Shown: positions 21,623-32,048 of the stretch, piece after piece
Layout of the letters: each line of letters opens with the position of its first letter
How positions within the stretch are numbered: position 1 is the stretch's first letter
DNA from: Arthrobacter sp. SW1
GTDB lineage: Bacteria; Actinomycetota; Actinomycetes; Actinomycetales; Micrococcaceae
Assembly (NCBI RefSeq): GCF_001766675.1
Contig: NZ_MJLT01000023.1
Span: 124,001-188,000, forward strand
Length of the DNA stretch: 64,000 nt
Direction of reading: 5' to 3'
Notes under the pieces: generated by a model
What the model was told of the DNA's origin: nothing
The model's database searches: none
Seen by the model: the letters and a program-made list of their open reading frames with translations, nothing else
Translations under genes and position numbers: made by a program

Positions 21623-23635
21623 TCAGTCGCGGTACTGCGCGAGTGCGGACCGGATCCATTCCGCCGAGGCCTCCGCCAGTCCGGCAGGCTGGACGATCCG
21701 TGCGGCGCCGCCGTGCTGGGCGATGAACATGGGCAGCCAGTCCACGCTTCCGAAACGGACCTCCGCGAGGAGGCCGCCGCCGGGCAGCTCCGCGGTGCGT
21801 TCGGCATAGTAGTCGTCAGCCAGGTGGGCACCTTGCGCCGTCAGCTCCAGGATCACCACGACGTCCTCGTCACTGGGCGTGTAGAGCTTCACCGGCACGG
21901 AAGTATCGGCGCTGGCGGGAGTGGACACGGGCTTTCCATTCGGCGCGACATCCTCGATGCGGTCCAGCCGGAAGTTCCGGATCCCGGCCTTGGCATGGCA
22001 GTACGCCTCGAAGTACCAGGTGCTGTCCTGCGAATACAGCCGTAGGGGGTCCACGTTCCGTTCGGACACCGCGTCACGTTGCGGAGAGAAGTACCGGAGG
22101 GCCAGCTGCTGCCCGTCCTTGATCGCTGCGGTGATGGTCTCGAAGAACGCCGCCTCCGCCGGTTCCACAGGAGGAGCGGCCAGAGACGCCGCCGCCCGCC
22201 CGGCCTCCCCCGCCGCACCGGCGAGCTTGACCGTCACTGATTCCAGCGCATTGGCTTGTTCCTCGCCGGAGAGTCCTGCCTGGGCAGGAAGGTTGCCCAG
22301 CGTGGCCAGGCCGGTCAGCAGTGCCGAGGCTTCTTCTTCGCTGAAGCGGACCGGGCGGTTCAGTTCCAGGTGCTCGTGAATGTAGACGTGCTCGTCTTCC
22401 CAGTCGATGTCGAAGAGATCGTCCGGGTAGCCTTCCGGCAGGCCCGAGCAGATCAGGATCTGCAGGTCGGCAACGAGTTCTTTCCGGCTGACGCCGAAGC
22501 GCTCCGCAACCTCCTGGATGGGGAGTCCTTGGTTGTGAACCAGGAACGGGACCAATTGCAGCATCCGGCTGAGCTGGTCTTCGGACGTCCGTTTACGGGT
22601 GCGGCCGCCGGATTGCGCCGGGAAATCCACGGGCACGGCCGGACGGGACAGTGCCGCTTCCGCGGCTTCCAGGCGGCGTACGACGGCGGTGCTCAGGTCC
22701 CCGGGGGCCAGAACCTTCACGCGTGGACCATAGGAGGCGAGTTCCTCGGCGAAGAGCTCGCTGTCCCTGAACGGGACGGAGATGACGTCCCGGCCCTGTG
22801 CGGGCTCATGGCCCCGGCCTGCTTCGCTGCCCTGGGGCGCAGGCACGGCTCGCCTGCGCAGGCCAAGGAGCTTGCCTGCTGCGACCTCGAGCAACGCGTC
22901 CTGGATGGGCAGTTCCTCAAGGCCGTCCAGTTCGCGGCGGGCGTCAAAGCCCGCAGGCAGTTCATAACTGCCTTTCGGGTCCAGCTCAACCGAGGTGGTC
23001 ATCCGGGACAGCCGGAAGAAGCGCTTCGCTCCACGGGCCTGGTCAAACCCCACCAGGTACCACTGACCGAAGCGGCTGCCGAGCCCCCATGGCTCCACCC
23101 GCCGTCGTTCTTCCGCCCCGGTGCTCGCGGCGCGGTAGCCGAAGCTGACCGGCTGGCGGGCGTTCAGGGCGTTGACGATTGCTTCGAAGGATTTGCCCGC
23201 TGGCTTGATCCTGGGCTGCACCCCGGCCGGAAGCTCCACCTCGCCGAGGTCTCCGGCGGCCTGGAGCTTCCGCAGCGCACTCGCCGCCGCTCCGCCCAGC
23301 GCCGCCCGTTCCCAGAGAGTCGCGGCCAGCACCAGCACGGTGGCTTCTGCGGGCGTCAGGTGGACATCGGGCAGGCGGTTGGATTCCTTGCCGATCCGGT
23401 AGCGCGTGGTGGTGGGATCATCTGCGGAGAAGCCGGCCTCTGCGATGGTTTCGATCTCGAAGCCGAAATTCCGCAGGTCCACCTTGTCCCGTTCGAACAT
23501 CCGGCCGAACGCCGCGTCAGAGCTGTCCTCGTCGTGATAGACCTTCTCCCGCAGCACGGCACGGGACAGCCCGTACTTCGTGTTGAGGAGGGCCAGGAGG
23601 AGGTTCAGCAGGCGTTCGGTACGTGATGCGGACAC
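21623..23635 (-). CDS. pafBC: Fused PafB-PafC WYL-domain DNA-damage transcription activator
   Basis: A 670-residue single-chain version of the PafB/PafC pair. Each half has a winged helix (RTERLLNLLLALLNTKYGLSRAVLREKVYHDED at the N-terminus; QLVPFLVHNQGLPIQEVAERFGVSRKELVADL near residue 350), then a WYL domain (EPWGLGSRFGQWYLVGFD; DPLRLYSQDSTWYFEAYC) and a WCX domain. In mycobacteria PafB and PafC are separate proteins and together activate the LexA-independent mitomycin response; in Arthrobacter they occur fused. The regulator belongs to the proteasome locus. The GTG at 23635 has TAACGT 7 nt upstream and no SD, so it is probably leaderless. Confidence 0.93.
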   Translation of the reverse strand: MSASRTERLLNLLLALLNTKYGLSRAVLREKVYHDEDSSDAAFGRMFERDKVDLRNFGFEIETIAEAGFSADDPTTTRYRIGKESNRLPDVHLTPAEATVLVLAATLWERAALGGAAASALRKLQAAGDLGEVELPAGVQPRIKPAGKSFEAIVNALNARQPVSFGYRAASTGAEERRRVEPWGLGSRFGQWYLVGFDQARGAKRFFRLSRMTTSVELDPKGSYELPAGFDARRELDGLEELPIQDALLEVAAGKLLGLRRRAVPAPQGSEAGRGHEPAQGRDVISVPFRDSELFAEELASYGPRVKVLAPGDLSTAVVRRLEAAEAALSRPAVPVDFPAQSGGRTRKRTSEDQLSRMLQLVPFLVHNQGLPIQEVAERFGVSRKELVADLQILICSGLPEGYPDDLFDIDWEDEHVYIHEHLELNRPVRFSEEEASALLTGLATLGNLPAQAGLSGEEQANALESVTVKLAGAAGEAGRAAASLAAPPVEPAEAAFFETITAAIKDGQQLALRYFSPQRDAVSERNVDPLRLYSQDSTWYFEAYCHAKAGIRNFRLDRIEDVAPNGKPVSTPASADTSVPVKLYTPSDEDVVVILELTAQGAHLADDYYAERTAELPGGGLLAEVRFGSVDWLPMFIAQHGGAARIVQPAGLAEASAEWIRSALAQYRD

Positions 23636-23642
23636 GGATGCA

Positions 23643-23648
23643 ACGTTA
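23643..23648 (-). promoter_or_regulatory. Leaderless -10 of pafBC
   Basis: TAACGT on the minus strand, 7 nt before the GTG start; no ribosome site lies between. Confidence 0.5.
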
Positions 23649-23727
23649 CTAAAGTCCCGTGGTTAACGAAGAAGGCGCGTCAGCCGCCGGACAATGCCGG
23701 CCGCTGACGCGCCCCTTGCAGCCGTTG

Positions 23728-24123
23728 CTAGCGGACGGCGAGCAGGTCCACGACGAAGATCAGGGCTTCGTTCGGCTTGATCGCTCCACCGGCTCCGCGG
23801 GAACCGTAGGCCAGCTCGGAGGGGATTTCGAGGCGGCGGCGGCCGCCGACCTTCATGCCCATGAGGCCCTGGTCCCAGCCCTGGATGACTTGGCCGACGC
23901 CGACACGGAAGTCGAGCGGGGCGCCGCGGTTCCAGGAGGCGTCGAATTCTTCGCCGGTGGACCAGGCCACGCCGACGTAGTGCGTGGAGACGGTGTCGCC
24001 GGGCTTGACCTCGGCGCCGTTGCCCACGATCAGGTCGGTGATGACGAGTTCGCTGGGAACGTCACCTTCCGGGAAGTCGATCTCCGGCTTGGTGCGGTCG
24101 TAATCGCGCTGTCCAAATGACAT
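23728..24123 (-). CDS. FKBP-type peptidyl-prolyl isomerase (cytoplasmic)
   Basis: A 131-residue single FKBP domain: GDTVSTHYVGVAWSTGEEFDASWNRGAPLDFRVG, then VIQGWDQGLMGMKVGGRRRLEIPSELAYGSRGAG and the closing LIFVVDLLAV. All core strands are present and no signal sequence is found, so it acts in the cytoplasm on prolyl bonds. The ATG at 24123 follows GAGGAG by 7 nt. It lies between pafBC and a lipoprotein FKBP on the same strand. Confidence 0.92.
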   Translation of the reverse strand: MSFGQRDYDRTKPEIDFPEGDVPSELVITDLIVGNGAEVKPGDTVSTHYVGVAWSTGEEFDASWNRGAPLDFRVGVGQVIQGWDQGLMGMKVGGRRRLEIPSELAYGSRGAGGAIKPNEALIFVVDLLAVR

Positions 24124-24186
24124 GTTGCTCCTCAGTGTGTTCTTGGAGTGATGTGGTTCTTGGTTTGGTGGCTGGCTGTTGCCGGG

Positions 24187-25134
24187 CTACTGGGCGCCGA
24201 GGATGTCGACGACGAAGACGAGGTCACCCTTGGCATCACCCTGTCCGGAATCGCCGTAGGCCAGGTCTTTCGGAATCACGAGCAGCACGCGGGAGCCTAC
24301 GGTCTTACCGGCAAGGCCCTTGGTCCAGCCCTTGATGACGTTGCTGAGCGGGAAAGTCGCCACGCCCTTGTGCCCGAAGCTGTCATCGAAGCTGGAGTCG
24401 AACTTCTTTCCGCCGGCCAAGGTGACGCCGACGTAGTTGACGGTCAGCGTGTCGCTCTCCTTCACCACGGCGCCCTTGCCCTTGATCAGGTCCTGGGCAA
24501 TGAGTTCCTTGGGGGCCTTGACGCCCTCTACGGAAATCTCCGGAATGCCTTTGTCATTCACCTTGACCGTGGGCAGGCCTGCGGGCGGGGTTACGGCGTC
24601 GCCCTCGGGCTTGTCGAGGACCTTCGGCGCATCCTTGACAGAGAGGAGCTTGAACACGACCAGCTGGCTGGAGCCGGCTTCCGCCCCTTCGCTTGCGGCC
24701 TTGCCCGGGGCGGCGAAAGCCACCTGGGAACCGACCTTTGCGCCGACCACGACGTTGTAGATCAGGGAACTGCCCTGCTTGAGTTCATCGTTGAGTTCGA
24801 TCGGCTGCGGGCCGGACGGATAGGTGTCTTCGAGGGTCTTGCCGGTCTTTCCGTCCACCGCCACATAGGACATCTCGACGATCTGTCCGGCGCGGATGCG
24901 GTCTCCGTTACCTTCGGTGACGGCCTTGACCGTGGGTTCGGTGACTTCGAAGGGCTTGGGGAAATCCAGGCCCGGTGCCTTCTTGTCGCCGTTGTCGGTG
25001 ATCTTCAGGGTGTCGAACTTTGCCACGTCCCCGGCAGACTGGCTGCTCGGTTCGGGGGCGGCGGAGTTGCCGCCGCCGCAGGCGGTGAGCAGCAGGAGGA
25101 GGCCAGGGACCAGTATTGCTAGGAGTCGGCGCAC
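24187..25134 (-). CDS. Secreted lipoprotein with tandem FKBP-type isomerase domains
   Basis: The GTG at 25134 gives a 315-residue lipoprotein: VRRLLAILVPGLLLLLTAC, where LTAC is the lipobox and Cys would be lipidated. Two FKBP-like repeats follow. The first (RAGQIVEMSYVAVDGKTGKTLEDTY...) is degenerate in its active-site strands. The second (SDTLTVNYVGVTLAGGKKFDSSF...VIKGWTKGLAGKTVGSRVLLVIPKDLAYG) is complete. It would catalyse proline isomerisation at the outer membrane face of the cell. A longer frame to 25233 would bury the signal sequence and is less likely. No strong SD is visible. It lies directly downstream of pafA on the same strand. Confidence 0.88.
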   Translation of the reverse strand: MRRLLAILVPGLLLLLTACGGGNSAAPEPSSQSAGDVAKFDTLKITDNGDKKAPGLDFPKPFEVTEPTVKAVTEGNGDRIRAGQIVEMSYVAVDGKTGKTLEDTYPSGPQPIELNDELKQGSSLIYNVVVGAKVGSQVAFAAPGKAASEGAEAGSSQLVVFKLLSVKDAPKVLDKPEGDAVTPPAGLPTVKVNDKGIPEISVEGVKAPKELIAQDLIKGKGAVVKESDTLTVNYVGVTLAGGKKFDSSFDDSFGHKGVATFPLSNVIKGWTKGLAGKTVGSRVLLVIPKDLAYGDSGQGDAKGDLVFVVDILGAQ

Positions 25135-25243
25135 AAGCGGAACTTTCGTCAGGGGCTCTGGGACACGTGCCGGCACTGTGGCCGGGCACGCTTGAGTTGA
25201 CCTGGAAATGGCCAGATTCCAGAGTAGCGGCAAAAGCTGGGAG

Positions 25244-26608
25244 TCAGCTCATTGAATCCAGCAATGCGTCCACCCGTTCATCGACGCTCCGGAAGGGGTC
25301 CTTGCAGAGGATCGTCTGGTGGGCGCGGTCGTTGAGCTTCAAGTGCACCCAGTCCACGGTGTAGTCGCGGCCGAGTTCCTGTGCCCGGCGGACGAAATCA
25401 CCGCGCAGCTTGGCACGCGTGCTTTGCGGCGGCATATCCACGGCGTCCTTGATGTCGGTCTCCGCCAGCAGTCTCTTGGCTGCGCCGCGCGACTGCAGCA
25501 GGTAGAACAAGCCCCGTTGCCGGGAAATGTCGTGGTATGTGAGGTCCAGTTGCGCGATGCGCGGCGAATCGAGGCCGATGCCGTTCTTGGCCATGTAGCC
25601 GTCCATCAGTTTCTTCTTGATGGCCCAGTCCACTTCGGTGTCGATGGAGGAGGTGTTTCCGCTTTCGATGGCGTCGAGCGTGCGTTCCCACAGGTCGAGG
25701 ATCACAGGGACGTGGGGATTATGCGCGCCGTTGGCCTCCACGAATTCCGTGACCTTGTCGAGGTACTCACGCTGGATTTCGAGTGCTGTCAGCTGGCGTC
25801 CGTTAGCGAGCCGGATGAGGGCCTGGCCGCTGAGGTCATGGGAGATCTCCCGGATGCTCCGGATCGGGTTTTCCATGCGCATGTCCCGCATGATGACTCC
25901 GGCCTCGATCATCCGCAACAGCAGGTCCACGGTGCCGACCTTCAGCAGCGCAGTGGTTTCGGACATGTTGGAGTCGCCCACGATCACGTGCAGCCGGCGG
26001 AAGAACTCGGCGTCCGCATGCGGCTCGTCGCGGGTGTTGATGATTGGCCGCGACCGTGTGGTCGCGGACGATACTCCCTCCCAGATGTGGTCGGCACGCT
26101 GCGAGAAGGCGAAGGTGGCTCCGTGTGGCGTCTTGAGGACCTTGCCTGCTCCGGCGATCAGCTGCCGGGTCACGAGGAACGGGATGAGGATTTCGGCAAG
26201 CCGGGAAAATTCCCCGCGCCGCGGGATCAGGTAGTTCTCATGGCTCCCGTAAGAGTTGCCCGCGGAGTCCGTGTTGTTCTTGAAAAGGTAGACCGTTCCG
26301 TTGAAACCTTCGGCAGCCAGCCGCCCCTGGGCTTCGTCGACCAGGTCATCGAGGATCAGCTCCCCCGCCCGGTCGTGGGCGATGAGCTGGGCAAGGTCGT
26401 CGCATTCGGCCGTCGCGTACTCGGGGTGGGACCCGACGTCGAGATAGAGCCGCGAACCGTTGGTGAGGAAGACGTTGGAGGAGCGGCCCCAGCTCACGAC
26501 CTTCCGGAACAGGTAGCGGGCCACCTCCTCCGGTGCCAAGGGCCGCGAATCGGGGCTCGAGTAGGAGATCCCGAACTCGGTTTCGATGCCGAATATGCGC
26601 TTGTCCAT
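25244..26608 (-). CDS. pafA: Pup--protein ligase PafA
   Basis: A 454-residue glutamine-synthetase-fold ligase that joins the C-terminal Glu of Pup to substrate lysines using ATP. Family features: N-terminal [14 protein letters not shown], the nucleotide/metal region [47 protein letters not shown], and the C-terminal [11 protein letters not shown]. The ATG at 26608 is 1 bp after the prcA stop, with GGAGG 7 nt upstream. It is a paralogue of dop in the same locus; the Dop-specific insertion after the N-terminal strand is absent, which separates the two. Confidence 0.96.
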   Translation of the reverse strand: MDKRIFGIETEFGISYSSPDSRPLAPEEVARYLFRKVVSWGRSSNVFLTNGSRLYLDVGSHPEYATAECDDLAQLIAHDRAGELILDDLVDEAQGRLAAEGFNGTVYLFKNNTDSAGNSYGSHENYLIPRRGEFSRLAEILIPFLVTRQLIAGAGKVLKTPHGATFAFSQRADHIWEGVSSATTRSRPIINTRDEPHADAEFFRRLHVIVGDSNMSETTALLKVGTVDLLLRMIEAGVIMRDMRMENPIRSIREISHDLSGQALIRLANGRQLTALEIQREYLDKVTEFVEANGAHNPHVPVILDLWERTLDAIESGNTSSIDTEVDWAIKKKLMDGYMAKNGIGLDSPRIAQLDLTYHDISRQRGLFYLLQSRGAAKRLLAETDIKDAVDMPPQSTRAKLRGDFVRRAQELGRDYTVDWVHLKLNDRAHQTILCKDPFRSVDERVDALLDSMS

Positions 26609-26609
26609 C

Positions 26610-27317
26610 TCAGGCCTCCCCTTCCAGCAGCTGCGTAATGTCGTCGGACGAGAGCCGTCGGAAGGCCCGGCGGGAACCGCGGGCGCTCTCGGAATTGCGG
26701 TCCAGCACGGCTGCCTCGACGGCCGTTCCCGGAAGGGCATCGGTTTCCTTGTCCGCTGCAAGGGCCTTTACGGCCAGGCGGAGCGTGGCCGCGAGGCTGA
26801 GCTCGGCACTCCAACCGGCCTCGAGCGCTTCGGAGACCTGCTCAGCCAGGCCACCCATGGCCACGAATCCGTTGACGTCGGCAATGGAACCGTCGAAAGT
26901 CAGCCGGTACAGGTGGTCGGACGCCTGGTCCCGGCCCACTTCTGCCACGGCCAGCTCGACCTCGAAAGGCTTCTGCTCGGCAGTGAAGACCGCACCCAGG
27001 CTTTGCGCGTACACGCTGGCCAGGCCGCGGGCCGTGACGTCCTCGCGGTCGTAGGAGTAACCGCGGACATCGGCGTAGCGCACGCCGGCCTGCCGCAAGC
27101 TTTCGAATTCGTTGTATTTGCCGACGGCGGCGAACGCGATCTTGTCGTAGATCTCGCCGAGCTTGTGCAGGGACGGCGAGGGGTTCTCGGCAACGAGGGC
27201 GATCCCGTCGGCGCAGCTGATCACCACCACCGAACGGCCACGGGCGATGCCTTTCCGCGCGAAATCCGCGCGGTCCTTCATCAGTTGCTCAGGCGAAACG
27301 TAGAACTGCTGGGTCAT
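26610..27317 (-). CDS. prcA: 20S proteasome alpha subunit
   Basis: This 235-residue alpha-type subunit forms the outer gate rings of the proteasome core. It begins [27 protein letters not shown] and continues [17 protein letters not shown]. The beta-type catalytic Thr is absent, as expected for alpha. The ATG at 27317 (GGAGG 7 nt upstream) is separated from the prcB stop by a single base. Its start region is almost identical to that of pafA (GGGAGGCCTGA then C or G, then ATG). Confidence 0.95.
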   Translation of the reverse strand: MTQQFYVSPEQLMKDRADFARKGIARGRSVVVISCADGIALVAENPSPSLHKLGEIYDKIAFAAVGKYNEFESLRQAGVRYADVRGYSYDREDVTARGLASVYAQSLGAVFTAEQKPFEVELAVAEVGRDQASDHLYRLTFDGSIADVNGFVAMGGLAEQVSEALEAGWSAELSLAATLRLAVKALAADKETDALPGTAVEAAVLDRNSESARGSRRAFRRLSSDDITQLLEGEA

Positions 27318-27318
27318 G

Positions 27319-28128
27319 TCAGGCCTCCCGTCCTTCGATGGTGCGGGAGCTGGCAATCCGGCCCGCGACTTCGGCGAGTTCCCGTTCGGACACCCTGCGG
27401 GCGCCCGCGCGGTTCACGGTGTACACCACCGGCCACAGCTGCCTGACCGGATCCGGACCGCCCGTGGCGGAGTCGTCGTCGGCCGCGTCGTAAAGGGCCT
27501 CGACGGCGACCGCAACGGCTTCGCTCTCGGACAGGTTGGGGCGCCACAGCTTCTTGAGCGCGCCACGCGCGAACACCGAACCGGAGCCGACTGAGTGGTG
27601 CTCCTGCTCCTCGTAGCGGCCGCCGGTGACGTCGTAGGAAAACAGCCGCCCCACCTGGGCCACCTGGTCGAAACCGGCAAACAGCGGAACCACCGCCATG
27701 CCCTGCATCGCCATCGGCAGGTTGCTGCGGATCATGGCGCCTAAGCGGTTCGCCTTGCCGTCCAGGCTGAGCAGGGTGCCTTCGATCTTCTCGTAGTGCT
27801 CCAGTTCCACCTGGAAGAGCTTGGTGATGTCGATGGCCAGGCCTGCGGTACCCGCGATGCCCAGCACCGAGTAGCTATCGGCCGGGAAAACCTTTTCGAT
27901 GTGCCGGCTGGCGATGATGTTGCCCATCGTGGCCCGCCGGTCTCCCGCCATCAGGACACCGCCCGGATACGCCAGGGCAACGATGGTGGTGGCATGCGGG
28001 GCTTGTGGAAGCTGCCCCGCAGGAAGCGCCTGGCTGCCGGGCAGGAGTTCAGGTCTTGAGCGCTGCAGATACTCGGTGAATGACGACGTTGCCTGGGAGG
28101 CCGGGAAGCCGGCCGTTAGCTCGTGCAC
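27319..28128 (-). CDS. prcB: 20S proteasome beta subunit (catalytic)
   Basis: A 269-residue proenzyme. A propeptide of about 46 residues is predicted to be cleaved before Thr47 (PHA^[11 protein letters not shown]), exposing the N-terminal threonine nucleophile. [13 protein letters not shown] and [18 protein letters not shown] carry the conserved Asp/Lys active-site neighbours. With PrcA it forms the barrel that degrades pupylated proteins delivered by Mpa. It begins 67 bp downstream of pup. Confidence 0.96.
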   Translation of the reverse strand: MHELTAGFPASQATSSFTEYLQRSRPELLPGSQALPAGQLPQAPHATTIVALAYPGGVLMAGDRRATMGNIIASRHIEKVFPADSYSVLGIAGTAGLAIDITKLFQVELEHYEKIEGTLLSLDGKANRLGAMIRSNLPMAMQGMAVVPLFAGFDQVAQVGRLFSYDVTGGRYEEQEHHSVGSGSVFARGALKKLWRPNLSESEAVAVAVEALYDAADDDSATGGPDPVRQLWPVVYTVNRAGARRVSERELAEVAGRIASSRTIEGREA

Positions 28129-28194
28129 TGCTGCGCTCCTTCGACGGTGACATCCGGGCCCGGCGCGGACCGGGCGGTTGGCGGGGGCCTTTCG

Positions 28195-28398
28195 TTATTG
28201 GCCGCCCTTTTGGACGAAAGCCCTGACGAATTCTTCGGCGTTGGATTCAAGCACGCCGTCGATTTCGTCGAGCAGGTCATCCACGCCCTGCGTCGCTGCG
28301 GACGCCTGGGCTTCCGGCACGGCGGGAGGTGCCTCGGGTACCTCGTCCTCGATCTCGGTATCGCGGGACTGCGGCTGTTGTTGTTCCTGGGCTGCCAT
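28195..28398 (-). CDS. pup: Prokaryotic ubiquitin-like protein Pup
   Basis: A 67-residue, acidic, intrinsically disordered modifier. Starting at the ATG at 28398 (GGAGAAGGG upstream), it has a Gln-rich N-terminus, the Mpa-binding helix GVDDLLDEIDGVLESNAEEFVRAFVQK, and ends in GGQ. The terminal Gln must be deamidated by Dop to Glu before PafA can ligate it, which fits the presence of both enzymes here. Confidence 0.96.
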   Translation of the reverse strand: MAAQEQQQPQSRDTEIEDEVPEAPPAVPEAQASAATQGVDDLLDEIDGVLESNAEEFVRAFVQKGGQ

Positions 28399-28554
28399 GA
28401 CCCTTCTCCATTCTCTTTGCCCCGTGGCGGCTGCTCCTGATGGAACAGCCGGGGACTCCCTGTATTGCCATACTGCCACGCTGCGGGCGGTCCCGCCGCT
28501 GTTTTCCGGCGGGTGTTTCCCAGCGTGCCGGGGGCCTCTGCAACAGGCCTCCGT

Positions 28555-30171
28555 TCAGGCCTTTGGCCCCGGCGGCGGACCGAGCAGTTCGCCAAGGAAC
28601 GCCGCGGCAGTGTCGTGTTTGCGGAAGAGCTCGCCGGTGAGCGACTCGGTGCCCCGCAACGGCTCCCGTGTGGGCACCCGTTGCAGTTTCCCGATGCCGG
28701 GTACGTCGAAAATCACCGAGTCCCAGCTGGCCCCGACCACCTGCTTGCCGAAAGTCGACACGCATTTTCCGCGGAAATAGGCGCGCGTATCGGAAGGTGG
28801 CTCGACGACGGCGCGTGCGATGGCGGCGTCGTCCACTAACCGCTGCATCCGCTCGCGGGCGAGCATCCTGTAGTACAGCCCCTTCTCGGGCCTGATATCG
28901 GACCACTGCAGGTCCACGAGTCCCAGGCGCGCGTCACCCCATTCAAGGTTGTCGCGGTTCCGGTAGCCGTCAAGCAGCGCCCGCTTTGCGATCCATTCCA
29001 CGGACGACGCGGCCGCCGACGGGTCGCTGCCCAGCTGCGTCAGGACCAATTCCCAGCGTTCCAGGACCTCCCTGGTGTGGCCGTCCCCGCTGTGCGCATC
29101 GGAGACGCCGGTTTCCAGCGCGAGCTTCGCCGCGGCTTCGTAATACATCCATTGGATGTCGAGCGCGGTGACCCGCCTGCCGTCCAGCAGGCGCAAGGTG
29201 CCGCTCAGCGACGTGTCATGGCTGACGTCCTGGAGCGCCGCCACGGGCTCGTGGACTTCGATCCGTGGTGCCTGGCCGGCTTCGATCAGGCTCAACACCA
29301 TGGCCGTGGTGCCGAACTTGAGGTAGTTGGATACCTGGCTGAGGTTGGCGTCGCCGATGATGACATGCAGGCGACGGTATTTGTCCGCGGTGGCATGCGG
29401 TTCGTCGCGGGTGTTGATGATCGGCCGGCGAATGGTTGTTTCCAGGCCGACTTCGGCCTCAAAGAAGTCCGCACGCTGGCTGATCTGGTAGCCGGGCCGT
29501 GATCCGTCCTGGCCCAGGCCCACCCGGCCCGCACCGCAGATGACCTGCCTGGTGACGAAGAACGGCGTGAGTCCGCGGACAATATCGCCGAAAGGCACCG
29601 AACGCGGCATCAGGTAGTTTTCGTGCGAGCCGTAGGACACCGACTTGTTGTCCGTGTTGTTCTTGTACAGGTTGATGGGCGGAAGCTCGGGATCTGAAGC
29701 CAGCTTCCGAACGGCACCCAGGGCCACAAGGTCTCCGGCGGCATCCCAGGTGACGGCGGCACGCGGGTTGGTCACTTCGGGGCTCGAGTACTCCGGATGC
29801 GCGTGGTCCACGTAGAGCCGCGCGCCGTTGCCGAGCACCATGTTCATCAACAGCGAGCCGGTTTCGTCCTGCCCATCCGCTTCAAGGTCCTGCCGGCCGT
29901 ACGCCAAGGCGACGGCCTCGGCGTCGAGCACCGGCGGCTGGTCGGTCAGTTGGCTGGGATCCGCCTGGCTGCGTTCCAGGGTCCAACCGCGCGCGTCGTG
30001 GAGCGGTTCCTCATCGGTGTAGTCCCAACGGGTCTCCGCTCCCCCGGCCGTCTTCTGCCGCGTGATCTGGGCGTACGCCTGGATGACGCGTGCCGACATC
30101 ATGGTGGCGTTGGCGCCCGGTGCCGAGGGTGCGTGGATCCCGTACTCGGTTTCGGACCCCATGACCCGCAT
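28555..30171 (-). CDS. dop: Pup deamidase/depupylase Dop
   Basis: Dop converts the Pup C-terminal Gln to Glu and can remove Pup from substrates. It shares the glutamine-synthetase fold with PafA: MRVMGSETEYGIHAPSAPGANATMMSARVIQAYAQ at the N-terminus, then a Dop-type insertion (TRWDYTDEEPLHDARGW), [45 protein letters not shown], and RAYFRGKC. I take the ATG at 30171 (538 residues), which matches the family N-terminus. The frame also opens at a GTG at 30225 that overlaps the mpa stop (GTGA), and this cannot be excluded. Confidence 0.94.
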   Translation of the reverse strand: MRVMGSETEYGIHAPSAPGANATMMSARVIQAYAQITRQKTAGGAETRWDYTDEEPLHDARGWTLERSQADPSQLTDQPPVLDAEAVALAYGRQDLEADGQDETGSLLMNMVLGNGARLYVDHAHPEYSSPEVTNPRAAVTWDAAGDLVALGAVRKLASDPELPPINLYKNNTDNKSVSYGSHENYLMPRSVPFGDIVRGLTPFFVTRQVICGAGRVGLGQDGSRPGYQISQRADFFEAEVGLETTIRRPIINTRDEPHATADKYRRLHVIIGDANLSQVSNYLKFGTTAMVLSLIEAGQAPRIEVHEPVAALQDVSHDTSLSGTLRLLDGRRVTALDIQWMYYEAAAKLALETGVSDAHSGDGHTREVLERWELVLTQLGSDPSAAASSVEWIAKRALLDGYRNRDNLEWGDARLGLVDLQWSDIRPEKGLYYRMLARERMQRLVDDAAIARAVVEPPSDTRAYFRGKCVSTFGKQVVGASWDSVIFDVPGIGKLQRVPTREPLRGTESLTGELFRKHDTAAAFLGELLGPPPGPKA

Positions 30172-30221
30172 GGCCCCGCCGGCCGGCAGTTCCGTGCCGG
30201 CGAGGGCCTCGCTTCCCGGCG

Positions 30222-32027
30222 TCACAGGTACTGGCCGGTGTTCGGAGTCGTCTCGATCGACTTCCCGGGCTCCTGGCCGGCCTTGCCCTGGACAATGGTG
30301 CGGATATAAGTGATGCGTTCGCCCTTCTTCCCGGAGATCCGTGCCCAGTCATCCGGGTTGGTGGTGTTGGGCATGTCCTCGTGCTCGCGGAATTCGTCGA
30401 CGACGGCGCGCAGCAGGTGGTCGATCCGCAGGCCCTTCTGGTTGTTCGTCAGGAGGTCCTTGATGGCGTACTTCTTGGCCCGGTCCACCACGTTCTGGAT
30501 GACGGCGCCCGAGTTGAAGTCCTTGAAGTACAGCATCTCGGTGTCGCCGTTGGCGTACGTGACCTCGAGGTACTCGTTGGACTTCTCGGTGGAGTACATG
30601 GCCTCGACCGTGCGCTGGATCATCGCGTCCACGGTGGACTGAACGTCGCCGTGGTGTTCGGCGAGGTCGTTCGGATGGAACGGCAGGTCCGTGGTGATGT
30701 ACTTGGCGAAGATGTCCGCCGCGGCCTCGGCGTCCGGGCGCTGGATCTTCACCTTCACGTCCAGGCGTCCCGGGCGCAGGATGGCGGGGTCGATCATGTC
30801 TTCACGGTTGGAGGCGCCGATGACGATCACGTTGTCCAGCCGTTCTACGCCGTCGATCTCACTCAGCAACTGCGGCACGATGGTGGTTTCGACGTCGGAG
30901 GACACGCCGGTGCCGCGGGTGCGGAACAGTGAGTCCATCTCGTCGAAGAAAACCACCACGGGGCTGCCGTCCGAGGCCTTCTCGCGGGCCCGGGCAAAGA
31001 TCAGCCGGATGTGCCGTTCGGTTTCGCCGACATACTTGTCCAGCAGTTCCGGGCCCTTGATGTTGAGGAAGTAGCTCTTCAGGTCCGAATTGCCGGCGCG
31101 CTCAGTGGCTCGCTCCGCGAGGGAGTGGGCCACCGCCTTGGCAATAAGCGTCTTGCCGCAGCCGGGCGGGCCGTACAGCAGGATGCCCTTGGGAGCCTTC
31201 AGCCCGTGCTCGCGGTAGAGGTCCGGGTGCAGGAAGGGAAGTTCGACGGCGTCCCGGATCTGTTCGATCTGCGGACCCAGGCCACCGATGTCTTCGTAGG
31301 TGATGTCCGGGACTTCCTCCAGGACGAGGTTTTCGACTTCGGCGCGCGGCACCTTCTCGAGGACATAGCCGGTACGGGAGTCCAGGGACAGTGCATCCCC
31401 GACCCGCAGGGACTCACGCTGCAGGGCGCCGGACAGCCGGACCACCCGTTCCTCGTCGGCCCGGCCGACCACCAAGGCGCGGTCATGGCCCAGCATTTCC
31501 TTCAGGGTGACCAGTTCACCGGCCCGTTCGTAGCCAAGAGCCATGACCACCATCAGGGCCTCGTTCAGCAGGACTTCCTGCCCCACAGCAAGCTGGTTGA
31601 GGTTGACCAGGGGGCTGATGCCGACGCGCATCTTCCGGCCTGCGTTGAAGATGTCCACGGACTCTTCGGTGGCTGCCTGGCCGGAATTGCCGGCGTTTGC
31701 CTGCCGGCGCGGGTTGATCTGCAGCACGGTGCCGAAGCTGTACGGCGGCTGGCCGTCCTGCTCCAAGGCGCTCTTCAGTCGGACAATTTCCGCCTTGGCG
31801 GTCTCCAGCATGGTGACGAGCTTGCTGTTGTTCTGGGTTGCCGCCGCAAGCTGCCTGTCAATGTGCCGGAGCTTGTCTCGAAGGATGTTGATCTGCCGCT
31901 CGGCGACCGTCAGATCGCCTTCGCCTTGCTTCGGTCCGACTGCGGACAGTCCCCGTTCCACTGCGCCTTCCGCTTTTGCGGAGGACTCTTCCGGTGTCAG
32001 TCCGAAATCGTTGTTCGTGGTATCCAC
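30222..32027 (-). CDS. arc: Mycobacterial-type proteasomal ATPase (Mpa/ARC)
   Basis: A 601-residue AAA+ unfoldase that recruits Pup and threads substrates into the 20S core. Coiled coil at about 40-92 ([20 protein letters not shown]...) binds Pup. Two OB-type domains follow, then an AAA module with Walker A GPPGCGKT, Walker [13 protein letters not shown] and the SRH region [15 protein letters not shown]. The C-terminus is GQYL, carrying the penultimate Tyr that docks into the PrcA ring. The start is a GTG (32027) with AGGAAGGGG upstream. It is the first gene of the proteasome operon on this strand. Confidence 0.96.
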   Translation of the reverse strand: MDTTNNDFGLTPEESSAKAEGAVERGLSAVGPKQGEGDLTVAERQINILRDKLRHIDRQLAAATQNNSKLVTMLETAKAEIVRLKSALEQDGQPPYSFGTVLQINPRRQANAGNSGQAATEESVDIFNAGRKMRVGISPLVNLNQLAVGQEVLLNEALMVVMALGYERAGELVTLKEMLGHDRALVVGRADEERVVRLSGALQRESLRVGDALSLDSRTGYVLEKVPRAEVENLVLEEVPDITYEDIGGLGPQIEQIRDAVELPFLHPDLYREHGLKAPKGILLYGPPGCGKTLIAKAVAHSLAERATERAGNSDLKSYFLNIKGPELLDKYVGETERHIRLIFARAREKASDGSPVVVFFDEMDSLFRTRGTGVSSDVETTIVPQLLSEIDGVERLDNVIVIGASNREDMIDPAILRPGRLDVKVKIQRPDAEAAADIFAKYITTDLPFHPNDLAEHHGDVQSTVDAMIQRTVEAMYSTEKSNEYLEVTYANGDTEMLYFKDFNSGAVIQNVVDRAKKYAIKDLLTNNQKGLRIDHLLRAVVDEFREHEDMPNTTNPDDWARISGKKGERITYIRTIVQGKAGQEPGKSIETTPNTGQYL

Positions 32028-32048
32028 GAAGCATCAGCCCCTTCCTGC

